Shown: one piece after another, positions 45,974 through 55,358 of the stretch
Numbering within the stretch: the stretch's first letter is position 1
How the letters are laid out: every line of letters starts with the position of its first letter
Assembly: GCF_937952055.1 (NCBI RefSeq)
Contig: NZ_CALFYO010000021.1
Location: 186,001 to 250,000 of the forward strand
Origin: an uncultured Piscinibacter sp.
GTDB taxonomy: Bacteria; Pseudomonadota; Gammaproteobacteria; Burkholderiales; Burkholderiaceae_C
Reading direction: 5' to 3'
Length of the DNA: 64,000 nt
Made by a program: the position numbers and the translations under genes
The notes under the pieces: model-generated
Seen by the model: the letters and a program-made list of their open reading frames with translations, nothing else
Databases searched by the model: none
What the model was told of the DNA's origin: nothing

Positions 45974-48103
45974 ATGCCACGGGCCCTGTTCATCGATTCC
46001 ATCGAAGCGGCGGTCGACCACCTGCTCGACACCGTGGCCGGGGACATCGTGCTGGGCATCCCGCTGGCGGTGGGCAAGCCCAACCCCTTCGTCAATGCGC
46101 TGTACCGGCGCATCAAGGCCAACCCGGCACGGCGGCTGCGCATCGTCACCGCGCTGTCGCTCGAGAAGCCGGTCGGCAAGAGCGAACTGGAGCGGCACTT
46201 CCTCGCGCCGCTGGTGGAGCGCGTGTTCGAGGACTATCCCGACCTCGCCTACGTGAAGGACCTGCGCGCCGGCACGCTGCCGCCGAACATCGAGGTGCGC
46301 GAGTTCTTCATGAAGACCGGCGACTACCTCGGCAATCCGGCGGCGCAGCAGAACTACATCTCCACAAACTACACCTTCGTGGCGCGCGACATGGCGCTGC
46401 AAGGCATGAACGTGATCGCGCAGGCGGTGGCCGCGCGCGGCGAAGGCGAGACGATGCGGCTGTCGCTGTCGAGCAACCCCGAGGTGAGCTTCGAGGTGGT
46501 GGAGAAGCTGCGTGCCGCCGGCCAGCCGCTGCTGACGGTGGGCGTGATCAACCGCGAGATGCCCTTCATGCCCAACGGCGCCGAGGTGTCGCCCGACTTC
46601 TTCGACGTCGTCGTCACCGACCCGGCCGGTACGCACGCGGTGTTCGCACCGCCGAACAACAAGGTCGGCACGGCCGACTATGCGATCGGCCTGCACGCCG
46701 CCAGCCTGGTGGCCGACGGCGGCACGCTGCAGATCGGCATCGGCTCGCTGGGCGACGCGATCGCGCAGGCGCTGATCGTGCGCGACCGGCACGGCGACGA
46801 GTTCCGCCGCATCCTCGAGTCGATCAGCCCCGACGGCATCGCCGGTCGCGAACTCGGCCGCTTCGACCAGGGCCTGTACGGCTGCTCGGAGATGTTCGTC
46901 AACGGCTTCCTCAAGCTGATCGAGGCCGGCATCATCCGTCGCGAGGTGTTCGGCGATGCGGTGCTGCAGCAGTTGCTGAACGAGGGGGTGATCGACGAGG
47001 TCGTCACCCCTGCCGCGCTGACGGCGCTGCTGCGCCGCGGACGCATCCGCTCGCCGCTGTCGGCGCAGGACCTCGCCTTCCTCATCCACTGGGGGGTGCT
47101 GCGCCAAGGCGTGGCGATCGACGGCGATGAACTGGTGCTCGACGGCGTTCGCCTGCGCAACGACCTCGTCGACGCCGCCAACCTCGCACGCATCGGCGAG
47201 GCCCTGCTGGGCAGCCGCCTCGCCCACGGCATCTTCATGACCGGCGGCTTCTTCCTGGGGCCCCGCGACTTCTACGAGCGTCTGCGCACCATGCCGCCGC
47301 AAGAGCTGGCGAAGATCGACATGACGCGCATCGACTTCATCAACCAGCTCTACTCGGAGCATGGCGACCAGGGCGACCTCAAGCGCGCGCAGCGACGCAA
47401 GGCACGCTTCATCAACACGACGATGATCGTCACGCTGCTCGGCGCCGCCTGCAGCGACGCGCTGGAGTCCGGGCAGGTGGTCAGCGGCGTGGGGGGCCAG
47501 TACAACTTCGTCGCGATGGCGCACGCGCTGCCCGACGCACGCCTGCTGATGATGCTGCGCGCCACGCACGACAACCATGACGGCCTGAAGAGCAGCATCG
47601 TCTGGAACTACGGCCACGTGACCATCCCGCGCCACCTGCGCGACATCGTCATCACCGAGTATGGCGTCGCCGATCTGCGCGGCCAGGCCGACAGCGAGGT
47701 GGTGAAGCGGCTCATCGCGGTGGCCGACTCGCGCTTCCAGGACGAATTGATCAGGCAGGCCAAGGCCCATGGCAAGCTGGAGGCGCACTACGAGCTGCCC
47801 GAACGCTACCGCCACAACCTGCCGCAGGCGCTGGAGGACAAGCTGCACCCCTGGGCGCAGGCCGGGCTGTTGCCCGACTTCCCTTTCGGCACCGACCTCA
47901 CCGACGACGAACTGCACATCGTGCGCGCACTGAAGCGGCTCAAGCACGCCACCCAGCACCCGGGCGAGTTGCTGACGATGGCGATCAGGAGCCTGTGGGA
48001 GGGCAAGGAAGCGCCGCTGCCCTACCTCGAGCGGCTGGGGCTGGCGGAGACGCACAGCTTCAAGGACGCCTTCGTCAGGCGGCTGCTCGCCAACAACCTG
48101 TGA
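45974..48103 (+). CDS. Acetyl-CoA hydrolase/transferase family protein
   Basis: A 709-residue enzyme of the family I CoA-transferase superfamily. The N-terminal part includes ATPQ-like segments and VTDPAGTHAVFAPPNNKVG; the C-terminal AcetylCoA_hyd_C domain carries VVSGVGGQYNFVAMAHALPDARLLMML and TIPRHLRDIVITEYGVADLRG, which is very characteristic. It is longer than typical 500-residue members through an insertion between the two (about 330-480). GGGAGA precedes the ATG. The CoA acceptor is unknown. Confidence 0.88.
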   Translation: MPRALFIDSIEAAVDHLLDTVAGDIVLGIPLAVGKPNPFVNALYRRIKANPARRLRIVTALSLEKPVGKSELERHFLAPLVERVFEDYPDLAYVKDLRAGTLPPNIEVREFFMKTGDYLGNPAAQQNYISTNYTFVARDMALQGMNVIAQAVAARGEGETMRLSLSSNPEVSFEVVEKLRAAGQPLLTVGVINREMPFMPNGAEVSPDFFDVVVTDPAGTHAVFAPPNNKVGTADYAIGLHAASLVADGGTLQIGIGSLGDAIAQALIVRDRHGDEFRRILESISPDGIAGRELGRFDQGLYGCSEMFVNGFLKLIEAGIIRREVFGDAVLQQLLNEGVIDEVVTPAALTALLRRGRIRSPLSAQDLAFLIHWGVLRQGVAIDGDELVLDGVRLRNDLVDAANLARIGEALLGSRLAHGIFMTGGFFLGPRDFYERLRTMPPQELAKIDMTRIDFINQLYSEHGDQGDLKRAQRRKARFINTTMIVTLLGAACSDALESGQVVSGVGGQYNFVAMAHALPDARLLMMLRATHDNHDGLKSSIVWNYGHVTIPRHLRDIVITEYGVADLRGQADSEVVKRLIAVADSRFQDELIRQAKAHGKLEAHYELPERYRHNLPQALEDKLHPWAQAGLLPDFPFGTDLTDDELHIVRALKRLKHATQHPGELLTMAIRSLWEGKEAPLPYLERLGLAETHSFKDAFVRRLLANNL

Positions 48104-48120
48104 GCTTGCGGCGGGTCGCC

Positions 48121-48126
48121 TAGACT
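48121..48126 (+). promoter_or_regulatory. -10-like TAGACT directly before the ABC exporter gene
   Basis: TAGACT followed by C ends 6 nt before ATG 48133 in the 29-nt gap after the CoA-transferase gene. No Shine-Dalgarno is seen, consistent with a leaderless start. Confidence 0.35.
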
Positions 48127-48132
48127 CGCCGC

Positions 48133-49956
48133 ATGCCTGCCTCCGACACCGTCGCCCCGACCGCCGCCGCCACCCCCGACGCGCCCCCCGCGTCGAGGCG
48201 GGTGCGTTCGCTGTCCGGCCTGCTGCCCTTCCTGCGCCCCTACCGTGGCCACATCGCGCTGGCCGGGCTGTTCCTCGTGCTCGCGGCACTCGCCACGCTG
48301 GCGTTGCCGCTCGCGTTGAAATCGTTGATCGACCAGGGCCTGGTCGCCGCCGACCCCGGCGAACGCATCATGGCCTTGCGCGGCCACTTCTTCGCGCTGT
48401 TCGGCGTCGGCGCCGCACTGGGGACCTTCTCGGCGGCACGCTTCTACATGGTCACCTGGCTGGGCGAGCGCGTCACCGCCGATCTGCGCAATGCCGTCTA
48501 CGCCCACGTGCTCAGGCAGAGCCCGGAGTTCTTCGAGACCACGCAGACCGGCGAGGTGCTGTCGCGCCTGACCACCGACACCACGCTGGTGCAGACAGTG
48601 GTCGGCTCCAGCCTGAGCATGGGCCTGCGCAACACGGTGATGGGCATCGGCGCGATGGCCATGCTGATCGTCACCAACCCCTACGTGATGTCGCAGGTGC
48701 TGGGCACGCTGGTGCTGGTGGTGCTGCCGAGCATCTGGCTCGGTCGCCGGGTGCGCAAGCTCAGCCGCGCCAGCCAGGACCGCGTGGCCGACTCCAGCGC
48801 CATCGCCGCCGAGGTGCTCAACGCGATCCCCGTGGTGCAGAGCTACGTGCAGGAGTCGCGCGAGGCGATCCGCTTCGACGCGGCCACCGAGAGCGCCTTC
48901 GAGACCGCGCGCCGCCGCACGCGAGTGCGCTCCTTCCTCGTCGCCTTCATCATCACCGCCACCTTCGGCGCGCTGCTGTGGGGCCTGTACCAGGGCACGC
49001 AGGCGGTGCTGGCCGGGCAGATGAGCGCCGGCCACCTGGCGCAGACGGTGGTCTACGTGACCATCCTGGTCGGCTCGGTGGCCGTGCTCTCCGAGGTCTA
49101 CGGCGACCTGCTGCGCGCCGCCGGCGCCACCGAGCGGCTGATGGAACTGCTTGCCTCCAGCTCGACGATCGCGTCGCCGGCGCAGCCGCGCCCCTTGCCG
49201 GCCGCGCAGGGCGGCTCGGCGCTGGCGCTGAAGAACGTCACCTTCCGCTACCCGTCGCGACCCCGGCATGCGGCGCTCGCACACTTCGACCTCGAGGTGC
49301 GCCCTGGCGAGACGGTGGCGCTGGTCGGCCCCAGCGGGGCGGGCAAGAGCACGGTGTTCCAGCTGCTGCTGCGCTTCTACGACGCCGGCGAGGGTCGCCT
49401 CGAGATCGACGGCGTGCCGCTGCGCGAGGTTTCGCTGCAGACGCTGCGTCAGCGCATCGGCATCGTGCCGCAGGACAGCGTGATCTTCTCCGCCAATGCG
49501 CTGGAGAACATCCGCTACGGCCGGCCCGAGGCAAGCGACGAGGAGGTCGTGGCCGCGGCGAAGGCGGCCTTCGCGCACGACTTCATCAGTGCCCTGCCCG
49601 AGGGCTACCGCACCTTCCTCGGCGAGCGCGGCGTGCGCCTGTCGGGCGGCCAGAAGCAGCGCATCAGCATTGCGCGGGCCATGCTGAAGAACCCGCCGCT
49701 GCTGCTGCTCGACGAGGCCACCAGCGCGCTCGACGCGGAGAGCGAGCGCATGGTGCAGGCGGCGCTCGAGTCGGCGATGAAGGACCGCACCACGCTGGTC
49801 ATCGCGCACCGTCTGGCCACCGTGCAGCGCGCCGACCGCATCGTGGTGATGGAGGCCGGGCGCATCGTCGAGAGCGGCACGCATGCGCAGCTCGCCGAGG
49901 CCGGTGGGCTGTACGCGCGGCTGGCCGCGTTGCAGTTCGACCAGGATCAAACTTGA
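48133..49956 (+). CDS. ABC-type exporter, fused transmembrane and ATPase domains (MsbA-like)
   Basis: A 607-residue half-transporter. Six helices lie at about 35-330 (type-1 exporter, FFETTQTGEVLSRLTTDTTLVQ intracellular loop). The nucleotide-binding domain at about 360-595 has VGPSGAGKSTVFQLLLRF, IGIVPQDSVIFSANALENIRYG, LSGGQKQRISIARAML, LLLLDEATSALDAESE and VIAHRLATV. Lipid or drug export is likely. It works as a homodimer. Confidence 0.93.
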   Translation: MPASDTVAPTAAATPDAPPASRRVRSLSGLLPFLRPYRGHIALAGLFLVLAALATLALPLALKSLIDQGLVAADPGERIMALRGHFFALFGVGAALGTFSAARFYMVTWLGERVTADLRNAVYAHVLRQSPEFFETTQTGEVLSRLTTDTTLVQTVVGSSLSMGLRNTVMGIGAMAMLIVTNPYVMSQVLGTLVLVVLPSIWLGRRVRKLSRASQDRVADSSAIAAEVLNAIPVVQSYVQESREAIRFDAATESAFETARRRTRVRSFLVAFIITATFGALLWGLYQGTQAVLAGQMSAGHLAQTVVYVTILVGSVAVLSEVYGDLLRAAGATERLMELLASSSTIASPAQPRPLPAAQGGSALALKNVTFRYPSRPRHAALAHFDLEVRPGETVALVGPSGAGKSTVFQLLLRFYDAGEGRLEIDGVPLREVSLQTLRQRIGIVPQDSVIFSANALENIRYGRPEASDEEVVAAAKAAFAHDFISALPEGYRTFLGERGVRLSGGQKQRISIARAMLKNPPLLLLDEATSALDAESERMVQAALESAMKDRTTLVIAHRLATVQRADRIVVMEAGRIVESGTHAQLAEAGGLYARLAALQFDQDQT

Positions 49957-50062
49957 AACAGAAACTCACGTTCAACTGCGCGTCGGAGCGAACCTGCGGG
50001 CATTCCTGTGGTCGAATCGCGCCGGCGCCCTGCGCGCCCTTGCCGATCCAGAGGAGTCAACG

Positions 50063-50719
50063 ATGAAGACGAAACGAATCCCCACTCTCACGCTCAGCCT
50101 GGTCGCTGTGGCAGTGCTGCTCGCCGGTTGCGAGAACATGAGCGAGCGCCAGAAGGGCACCGCCACCGGCGCGGCGATCGGCGCCGTGGTCGGCGGCGTG
50201 CTGAGCTCGGCCACCGGCGGCAAGGCCGGCACCGGCGCGGTGGTCGGCGGCGCCGTCGGCGCGGTGGCGGGCAACCTGTGGTCCAAGCGCATGGAAGAGA
50301 AGCGCGCGGCGATGGAACAGGCCACGCAGGGCACCGGCATCGGCGTGGAACGCACCGCGCAGAACGAATTGCGCGTCAACGTGCCGAGCGACTTCTCCTT
50401 CGACGTCGGCCGCGCGGCGATCAAGCCGCAGATGCGCCCGGTGCTCGACCAGTTCGCGCAGGGGCTGGACCCGTCGATGCGCGTGCGCATCGTCGGCCAC
50501 ACCGACAGCACCGGCAGCGACGCGATCAACAACCCGCTGTCGGTCGACCGCGCGCAGAGCGTGCGCGACTATCTCGCCGGCCGCGGTGTGGCGCCGGCGC
50601 GCGTCGAGACCGAAGGTCGCGGCTCGCGCGAGCCGGTGGCCGACAACAGCACCGATGCCGGCCGGGCGCAGAACCGCCGCGTGGAGATCTTCCTTCGCGA
50701 GCCGGCGCCGCAGGGCTGA
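50063..50719 (+). CDS. OmpA family lipoprotein with glycine-zipper segment
   Basis: A 218-residue outer-membrane lipoprotein: lipobox LLAGC (Cys about 20), a glycine-zipper stretch (about 30-75: ATGAAIGAVVGGVL, AVVGGAVGAVAG) that may insert in the membrane, and a C-terminal OmpA peptidoglycan-binding domain (about 110-210: FDVGRAAIKPQM, VGHTDSTGSD, GRGSREPVADN, NRRVEIFL). AGGAG 8 nt upstream supports ATG 50063. YiaD-type. Confidence 0.92.
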   Translation: MKTKRIPTLTLSLVAVAVLLAGCENMSERQKGTATGAAIGAVVGGVLSSATGGKAGTGAVVGGAVGAVAGNLWSKRMEEKRAAMEQATQGTGIGVERTAQNELRVNVPSDFSFDVGRAAIKPQMRPVLDQFAQGLDPSMRVRIVGHTDSTGSDAINNPLSVDRAQSVRDYLAGRGVAPARVETEGRGSREPVADNSTDAGRAQNRRVEIFLREPAPQG

Positions 50720-50726
50720 GGCCTCC

Positions 50727-50732
50727 TAGAAT
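50727..50732 (+). promoter_or_regulatory. -10-like TAGAAT directly before thyA
   Basis: TAGAAT followed by C ends 7 nt before ATG 50740, the clearest example of the leaderless-type box in the window. Confidence 0.45.
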
Positions 50733-50739
50733 CCGGGCG

Positions 50740-51585
50740 ATGCAGAACACCGCCTCGCCCCGCCCGGCCCGCTCGCAGTACGAAGACTTCATGCGCCATG
50801 TGTACACACAGGGCGTCATGAAGTCCGACCGCACGGGCACCGGCACGAGAAGCGTGTTCGGCCACCAGATGCGCTTCGACCTGCGCGAGGGCTTTCCACT
50901 GGTCACCACCAAGAAGGTGCACCTGAAGTCCATCGTCCTGGAGCTGCTGTGGTTCCTGCGCGGCGACGGCAACGCGAAGTGGCTGCAGGAGCGAGGCGTC
51001 ACGATCTGGGACGAGTGGGCCAAGCCCGACGGCGACCTCGGGCCGGTCTACGGGGTGCAGTGGCGCTCCTGGCCGACGCCCGACGGCGGCCACGTCGACC
51101 AGATCGCCGAAGTCGTCAAGCAGCTCAGGAGCAATCCCGACTCGCGCCGCATCATCGTCAGCGCATGGAATGTGGCCGACCTGCCGAAGATGGCGCTGAT
51201 GCCTTGCCACGCGTTCTTCCAGTTCTACGTGGCGCCCGGTGATTCGCCTGCGGCTCGTGGCCGCCTGTCCTGCCAGCTCTACCAGCGCAGCGCCGACATC
51301 TTCCTCGGCGTGCCCTTCAACATCGCCAGCTATGCGCTGCTGACGCACATGCTGGCGCAGCAATGCGACCTCGAGGTCGGCGACTTCATCTGGACAGGCG
51401 GCGATTGCCACATCTACAGCAACCACTTCGAGCAGGTCGAGCTGCAACTCTCGCGCACGCCCCTTCCCTACCCGGTGCTGAAGATCAAGCGCCGTCCGCC
51501 GTCGATCTTCGACTACGCCTACGAGGACTTCGAGGTGCTGGAGTACCAGCACCACGCAGCGATCAAGGCGCCGGTGGCGGTCTGA
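50740..51585 (+). CDS. thyA: Thymidylate synthase
   Basis: Converts dUMP to dTMP with methylene-tetrahydrofolate; 281 residues. Motifs in order are DRTGTGTRSVFG with the dUMP-binding arginine, WDEWA, YGVQWRSW, SRRIIVSAWNVADL, the nucleophile cysteine in MALMPCHAFFQFYV, SCQLYQRSADIFLGVPFNIASYALL and GGDCHIYSNHFEQV. It ends 1 nt before the convergent fahA stop. Confidence 0.97.
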   Translation: MQNTASPRPARSQYEDFMRHVYTQGVMKSDRTGTGTRSVFGHQMRFDLREGFPLVTTKKVHLKSIVLELLWFLRGDGNAKWLQERGVTIWDEWAKPDGDLGPVYGVQWRSWPTPDGGHVDQIAEVVKQLRSNPDSRRIIVSAWNVADLPKMALMPCHAFFQFYVAPGDSPAARGRLSCQLYQRSADIFLGVPFNIASYALLTHMLAQQCDLEVGDFIWTGGDCHIYSNHFEQVELQLSRTPLPYPVLKIKRRPPSIFDYAYEDFEVLEYQHHAAIKAPVAV

Positions 51586-51586
51586 G

Positions 51587-52912
51587 TCACCTGGCGGGCA
51601 GCACCGTTCCCGAGCACTCCCCGAAGCCGATACGCCGCGCGCCGGGGCGTTCGGCCCAGGCGCGAAGCGTCAGCGTGTCGCCGTCCTGCAGGAAGCTTCG
51701 CGCTTCACCGTTGGGCAGGGTCAACGGATTCCTGCCGCCCATCGAGAGTTCGAGCAGCGAGCCGGCCTGCTCGGGCCGCGGGCCCGACAACGTGCCGCTG
51801 CCGAGCAGGTCACCGCTTTGCAGGTTGCAGCCATTCACCGTGTGGTGCGTGACCAGTTGCGCCAGCGTCCAGTAGGCTGCCTCGCGCACGTTGCCCTGTG
51901 ACAGGCACACCGCCGGCTGGCTTTCGGCACGCATCGTCGCCGTCTGCAGCCAGGCCTCGATGACGAGATCGAGCTGGCCGAAGTCGCGGTTCGCGGCGCC
52001 GTCCAAGTACTTCAGCGGTGCCGGGTCGGCCGCCGGGCGCACGAAGGGCGCGCGGAACGGCGCCAGCGCCTCCATCGTGACGATCCAGGGGGAGACCGTG
52101 CTGGCGAAGTTCTTCGACAGGAAGGGCCCGAGCGGCTGGTATTCCCAGGCCTGGAGGTCCCTCGCCGACCAGTCGTTGAGCAGCACCAGACCGAAGAGAT
52201 GCGCTTCCGCCTCGTCGATCGCGATGGGCTCGCCCTGAAGGTTGCCGGCACCGATGAACGCGCCGAGCTCGAGTTCGTGGTCGAGTCGCTGTGTCGGCGC
52301 GAGCCGCGGTGCGACGTCGTCCGGCCCCTTGAGCTGGCCGTGCGGGCGCCGCACCGGCGTGCCGCTGACGACGATCGACGAGCTGCGCCCGTGGTATCCG
52401 ATCGGCACCCATTGGTAGTTCGGCAGCAGCGGATTGTCGGGACGGAACAGCCTGCCCACCGTCGTGGCGTGGTGGATGCCGGTGTAGAAGTCGGTGTAGT
52501 CGCCGATGCGGCAAGGCACGGCCATCTCCGCCCGCGCCTGCGCGACGAGGCAGGCCTGCAGCGCCGCCTGCTGCGCGCTGCCCTCGCGCAGCGCCCGGCT
52601 CAGCGCGAGGCGCAAGCCACGGCGCGCGGACGGGCCGATCGCCATGAATGCATTGAGATCGCCCTCGGCCAGCGGCGCGAGCCAGGCCTGGGCATCGCGC
52701 GGCCAACCCGGCGCAAGGGCTGCTGCGGCCAGGTCGAGGATCTGCTCGCCGATCGCCACGCCGATGCGCCAGGCCTCGGCCGATCCCGCGCGGCGGAAGC
52801 GGCCGAAGGGCAGGTTCTGGATCGGGAAGTCGGTGTCCTCCGCCTGGGCCGAGACAACCCAGCTCGCCAGCGCAGGATCGTGCGTCTCGTCGAGCGCGGT
52901 CGGCCCGCTCAC
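51587..52912 (-). CDS. fahA: Fumarylacetoacetase
   Basis: Hydrolyses fumarylacetoacetate to fumarate and acetoacetate, the last step of homogentisate degradation; 441 residues, the normal length for true FAH. Seen are the SH3-like N-terminal domain, DYTDFYTGIHHATTVGRLFR, PIGYHGRSSSIVVSG, DHELELGAFIG with the metal-binding glutamates, LNDWSARDLQAWEYQPLGPF and SGTLSGPRPEQAGSLLEL. The start is GTG 52912 overlapping the preceding VOC gene by 4 nt. It is the last gene of the minus-strand catabolic operon. Confidence 0.95.
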   Translation of the reverse strand: MSGPTALDETHDPALASWVVSAQAEDTDFPIQNLPFGRFRRAGSAEAWRIGVAIGEQILDLAAAALAPGWPRDAQAWLAPLAEGDLNAFMAIGPSARRGLRLALSRALREGSAQQAALQACLVAQARAEMAVPCRIGDYTDFYTGIHHATTVGRLFRPDNPLLPNYQWVPIGYHGRSSSIVVSGTPVRRPHGQLKGPDDVAPRLAPTQRLDHELELGAFIGAGNLQGEPIAIDEAEAHLFGLVLLNDWSARDLQAWEYQPLGPFLSKNFASTVSPWIVTMEALAPFRAPFVRPAADPAPLKYLDGAANRDFGQLDLVIEAWLQTATMRAESQPAVCLSQGNVREAAYWTLAQLVTHHTVNGCNLQSGDLLGSGTLSGPRPEQAGSLLELSMGGRNPLTLPNGEARSFLQDGDTLTLRAWAERPGARRIGFGECSGTVLPAR

Positions 52913-53448
52913 TGCTTGAACTCGCGCTCGTGGAAGAAGGCGGCGTGCTTGGGCGCGCGCTTGGTCTTGCTCCAGTCCTCGAGCATCTTCCACTTCACCT
53001 CGTCCATGCGTCTGAGCATGGCCTCCTCGTCGGGGTCCGGACAGGCCAGTTCGACACGGTGGCCGTTCGGATCGAAGAAGTAGATCGAGTGGAAGGCGCC
53101 GTGATCGGTGACGCCGAGCACGTTGACGCCGTTCTTCTCCAGGTGCGCCTTGTACTCGAGCAGCTCGGCGCGGTCCTTCACCTTGAAGGCGATGTGCTGC
53201 ACCCACTCCGGCGTGTTCGGATCGCGCCCCATCGGCGGCCGGGTCGGCAGCTCGAAGAAGGCGAGCACGTTGCCGCCGCCGGCGTCGAGGAAGACGTGCA
53301 TGTACGGGTCCGGCTCCTTGGTCGAGGGCACCTGGTCCTCGGCGATGGCCAGCACGAAGTCCATGTTGAGCATCTTGCCGTACCACTCGACGGTTTCCTT
53401 GGCGTCCTTGCAGCGGTAGGCGACGTGGTGGATGCGTTCGATCTTCAT
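52909..53448 (-). CDS. VOC family dioxygenase/glyoxalase-like protein
   Basis: A 179-residue two-module VOC protein. Candidate metal ligands are His in IHHVAYR near the N-terminus, His in EWVQHIAFKV and Glu in GHRVELACP. Its placement between a ring hydroxylase gene and fumarylacetoacetase makes ring cleavage or an isomerization of a ring-cleavage product the best guess; this is inference from context. The short length is against a classical type I extradiol dioxygenase. GTGA overlap couples it to fahA. Confidence 0.82.
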   Translation of the reverse strand: MKIERIHHVAYRCKDAKETVEWYGKMLNMDFVLAIAEDQVPSTKEPDPYMHVFLDAGGGNVLAFFELPTRPPMGRDPNTPEWVQHIAFKVKDRAELLEYKAHLEKNGVNVLGVTDHGAFHSIYFFDPNGHRVELACPDPDEEAMLRRMDEVKWKMLEDWSKTKRAPKHAAFFHEREFKQ

Positions 53449-53467
53449 GGGGGTCTCCGTTCGGTCC

Positions 53468-53695
53468 TCAGACGCCCTCGCGGGCGGCGGCGATGGCCTC
53501 GCGCAGCACGCGCAGGTCGCCGATGTGGTTGGCCAGCAGCAGCACGAGCCGCGCATTGAGCATCTCGCTGCGCTCGTCGTCGAGGTCGCGATGGGCCTCG
53601 ATCAGCATCTCGTAGAAGTCGTCGCCCGGCGTGAAGGCGCGGACGGACCGCTCGCCGGGCACGCCGAAGTGGGGCTGGGTGTCGAGGTGCTTCAT
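53468..53695 (-). CDS. DUF2783 domain-containing small protein
   Basis: A 75-residue protein with DDFYEMLIEAHRDLDDERSEMLNARLVLLLANHIGD, which fits the DUF2783 family, short proteins that accompany FAD monooxygenases in catabolic operons. Function unknown; it could be a subunit or chaperone for the hydroxylase. Its ATG overlaps the monooxygenase stop by 4 nt. Confidence 0.8.
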   Translation of the reverse strand: MKHLDTQPHFGVPGERSVRAFTPGDDFYEMLIEAHRDLDDERSEMLNARLVLLLANHIGDLRVLREAIAAAREGV

Positions 53696-55344
53696 GCGCT
53701 CTCCTGCAGGCACAGCGCGCGGCGCAGCGCGGCCTGCACCTTGGGGGCGTCGAAGCTGCGCCAGCGTGCCGCGACGTGCTGGTCCGGGCGCAGCAGGTAG
53801 ACCGTGCCCGGCCGGCCATCGTAACGCCGCGCCACCAGGCCGTCGCTGTCGAACAAGGCGCCCGCCGCACCGGCCTGGCCTGGCCCGAACACCTGCATCA
53901 CGCGCAGCGGCAGCGGCGTGGCCGGCAGGACCGGCAGCGTGCTGCCGAAGACCATCAGCACGAAGCCCCCGCGCTGCGACGAGGCTGTCTCGCGCAGCAG
54001 CCAGCCGGCACGGCCGTCCACCGTCACTGGCGCGTCGTCCATCGGGGCGCCAGGCACCATCCATCCCTCGAAGCGATCCTCGTCGGGCGTGTTCAGCACC
54101 GACTCTGTCAGCAGGCAGGGCACCGACAGGCGCCCGGAGTTGACCAGCGTACGCGCGAAGGCGTGGTGGCGCGCCAGCCCCAGCACGGCGTTGCGGAAGG
54201 TCCTCGACACCCGGCTCTTCGGCGTGATGAAGTCCGTCGAGCGCGTGCTGTTGCGGATGTTCTCGTCGGCAGCGTAGACGCGCTCGTCGCTGTAGCTGTC
54301 CAGCAGTGCGTCGGCTGCGACGCCGTCGATCACTGCCTTGAGCTTCCAGCCGAGGTTGTCGACGTCCTGTACGCCGGAGTTGGCCCCGCGCGCGCCGAAG
54401 GGCGACACCTGGTGCGCGGCGTCGCCGGCGAACAGCACGCGGCCATGGCGGAACTTCGCCATGCGCCGGCACTGGAAGGTGTACACGCTGACCCACTCGA
54501 GCTCGAATTCGCGCTCGTCGCCCAGCATCGCCTTGATGCGCGGGATCACGCGCTCGGGCTTCTTCTCTTCCTCCGGGTCGGCCTGCCAGCCGAGCTGGAA
54601 GTCGATGCGCCAGACGTTGTCGGCTTCGCGGTGCAGCAGCACGCTCTGGCCGCGATGGAAGGGCGGGTCGAACCAGAACCAGCGCTCGGCCGGGAAGTCG
54701 GCCTTCATCACCACGTCGGCGATCAGGAAGCGGTCCTGGAACACCTTGCCCTCGACGTCCAGGCCGAGCATGCGGCGGATCGGGCTGCGCGCGCCGTCGG
54801 CCACCACCAGCCAGTCGGCCTCGACGGCAAAGCTGCCGTCGGCCGTCTCCACCTGCAGCGTGGCGCCCGCGGCATGCGGCTCCACCTTCGTCACCTTGTG
54901 CTTCCAGCGCAGCTCGATGCCCGGCAGCTCCTGCGCGCGCTTCACCAGGTACTCCTCGAGGTAGTACTGCTGCAGGTTGACCATGCCCGGCCGCTCGTGG
55001 CCGGCGGCCTCGACGAGATCGAAGCGGAACACCTCCTCCGTCTCGAGGAAGGTGCGACCGACGTTCCAGGTCACTCCCTTGTCGACGATGGGCTGGCCAC
55101 AGCCCAGACGGTCGAGGATCTCCAGCGTGCGCTTGGCATAGCACAGGCCACGCGAGCCGACGCTGACCGTGTCATCGTCGTCAAGCAGCAGCACCGGCAG
55201 GCCCTGCTGGGCGAAGTCAATCGCCGCCGTCAGGCCCACCGGTCCGGCGCCGACCACGACGACCGGGCGGCGCCGCGCCGGGGCGCCGGAGAGCTCCGGC
55301 GGCCTGCGGTACCCGAACTTCGGGTAGGTGTAGGTCGACAGCAT
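53692..55344 (-). CDS. FAD-dependent aromatic-ring monooxygenase (MhpA/PheA-like)
   Basis: A 550-residue flavoprotein hydroxylase. The Rossmann motif VVVVGAGPVGLTAAIDFA is near residues 28-45, the DG motif WLVVADGARSPIRRMLGL in the middle, and the second FAD motif FAGDAAHQVSPFGARGANSGVQDVDNLGWKL near 290-320. A thioredoxin-like C-terminal domain follows. It resembles 3-(3-hydroxyphenyl)propionate or related phenol hydroxylases. Substrate unknown. The start is ATG 55344, 14 nt after the MBL gene. Confidence 0.9.
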   Translation of the reverse strand: MLSTYTYPKFGYRRPPELSGAPARRRPVVVVGAGPVGLTAAIDFAQQGLPVLLLDDDDTVSVGSRGLCYAKRTLEILDRLGCGQPIVDKGVTWNVGRTFLETEEVFRFDLVEAAGHERPGMVNLQQYYLEEYLVKRAQELPGIELRWKHKVTKVEPHAAGATLQVETADGSFAVEADWLVVADGARSPIRRMLGLDVEGKVFQDRFLIADVVMKADFPAERWFWFDPPFHRGQSVLLHREADNVWRIDFQLGWQADPEEEKKPERVIPRIKAMLGDEREFELEWVSVYTFQCRRMAKFRHGRVLFAGDAAHQVSPFGARGANSGVQDVDNLGWKLKAVIDGVAADALLDSYSDERVYAADENIRNSTRSTDFITPKSRVSRTFRNAVLGLARHHAFARTLVNSGRLSVPCLLTESVLNTPDEDRFEGWMVPGAPMDDAPVTVDGRAGWLLRETASSQRGGFVLMVFGSTLPVLPATPLPLRVMQVFGPGQAGAAGALFDSDGLVARRYDGRPGTVYLLRPDQHVAARWRSFDAPKVQAALRRALCLQESA

Positions 55345-55358
55345 CGCCACGCCTGCCC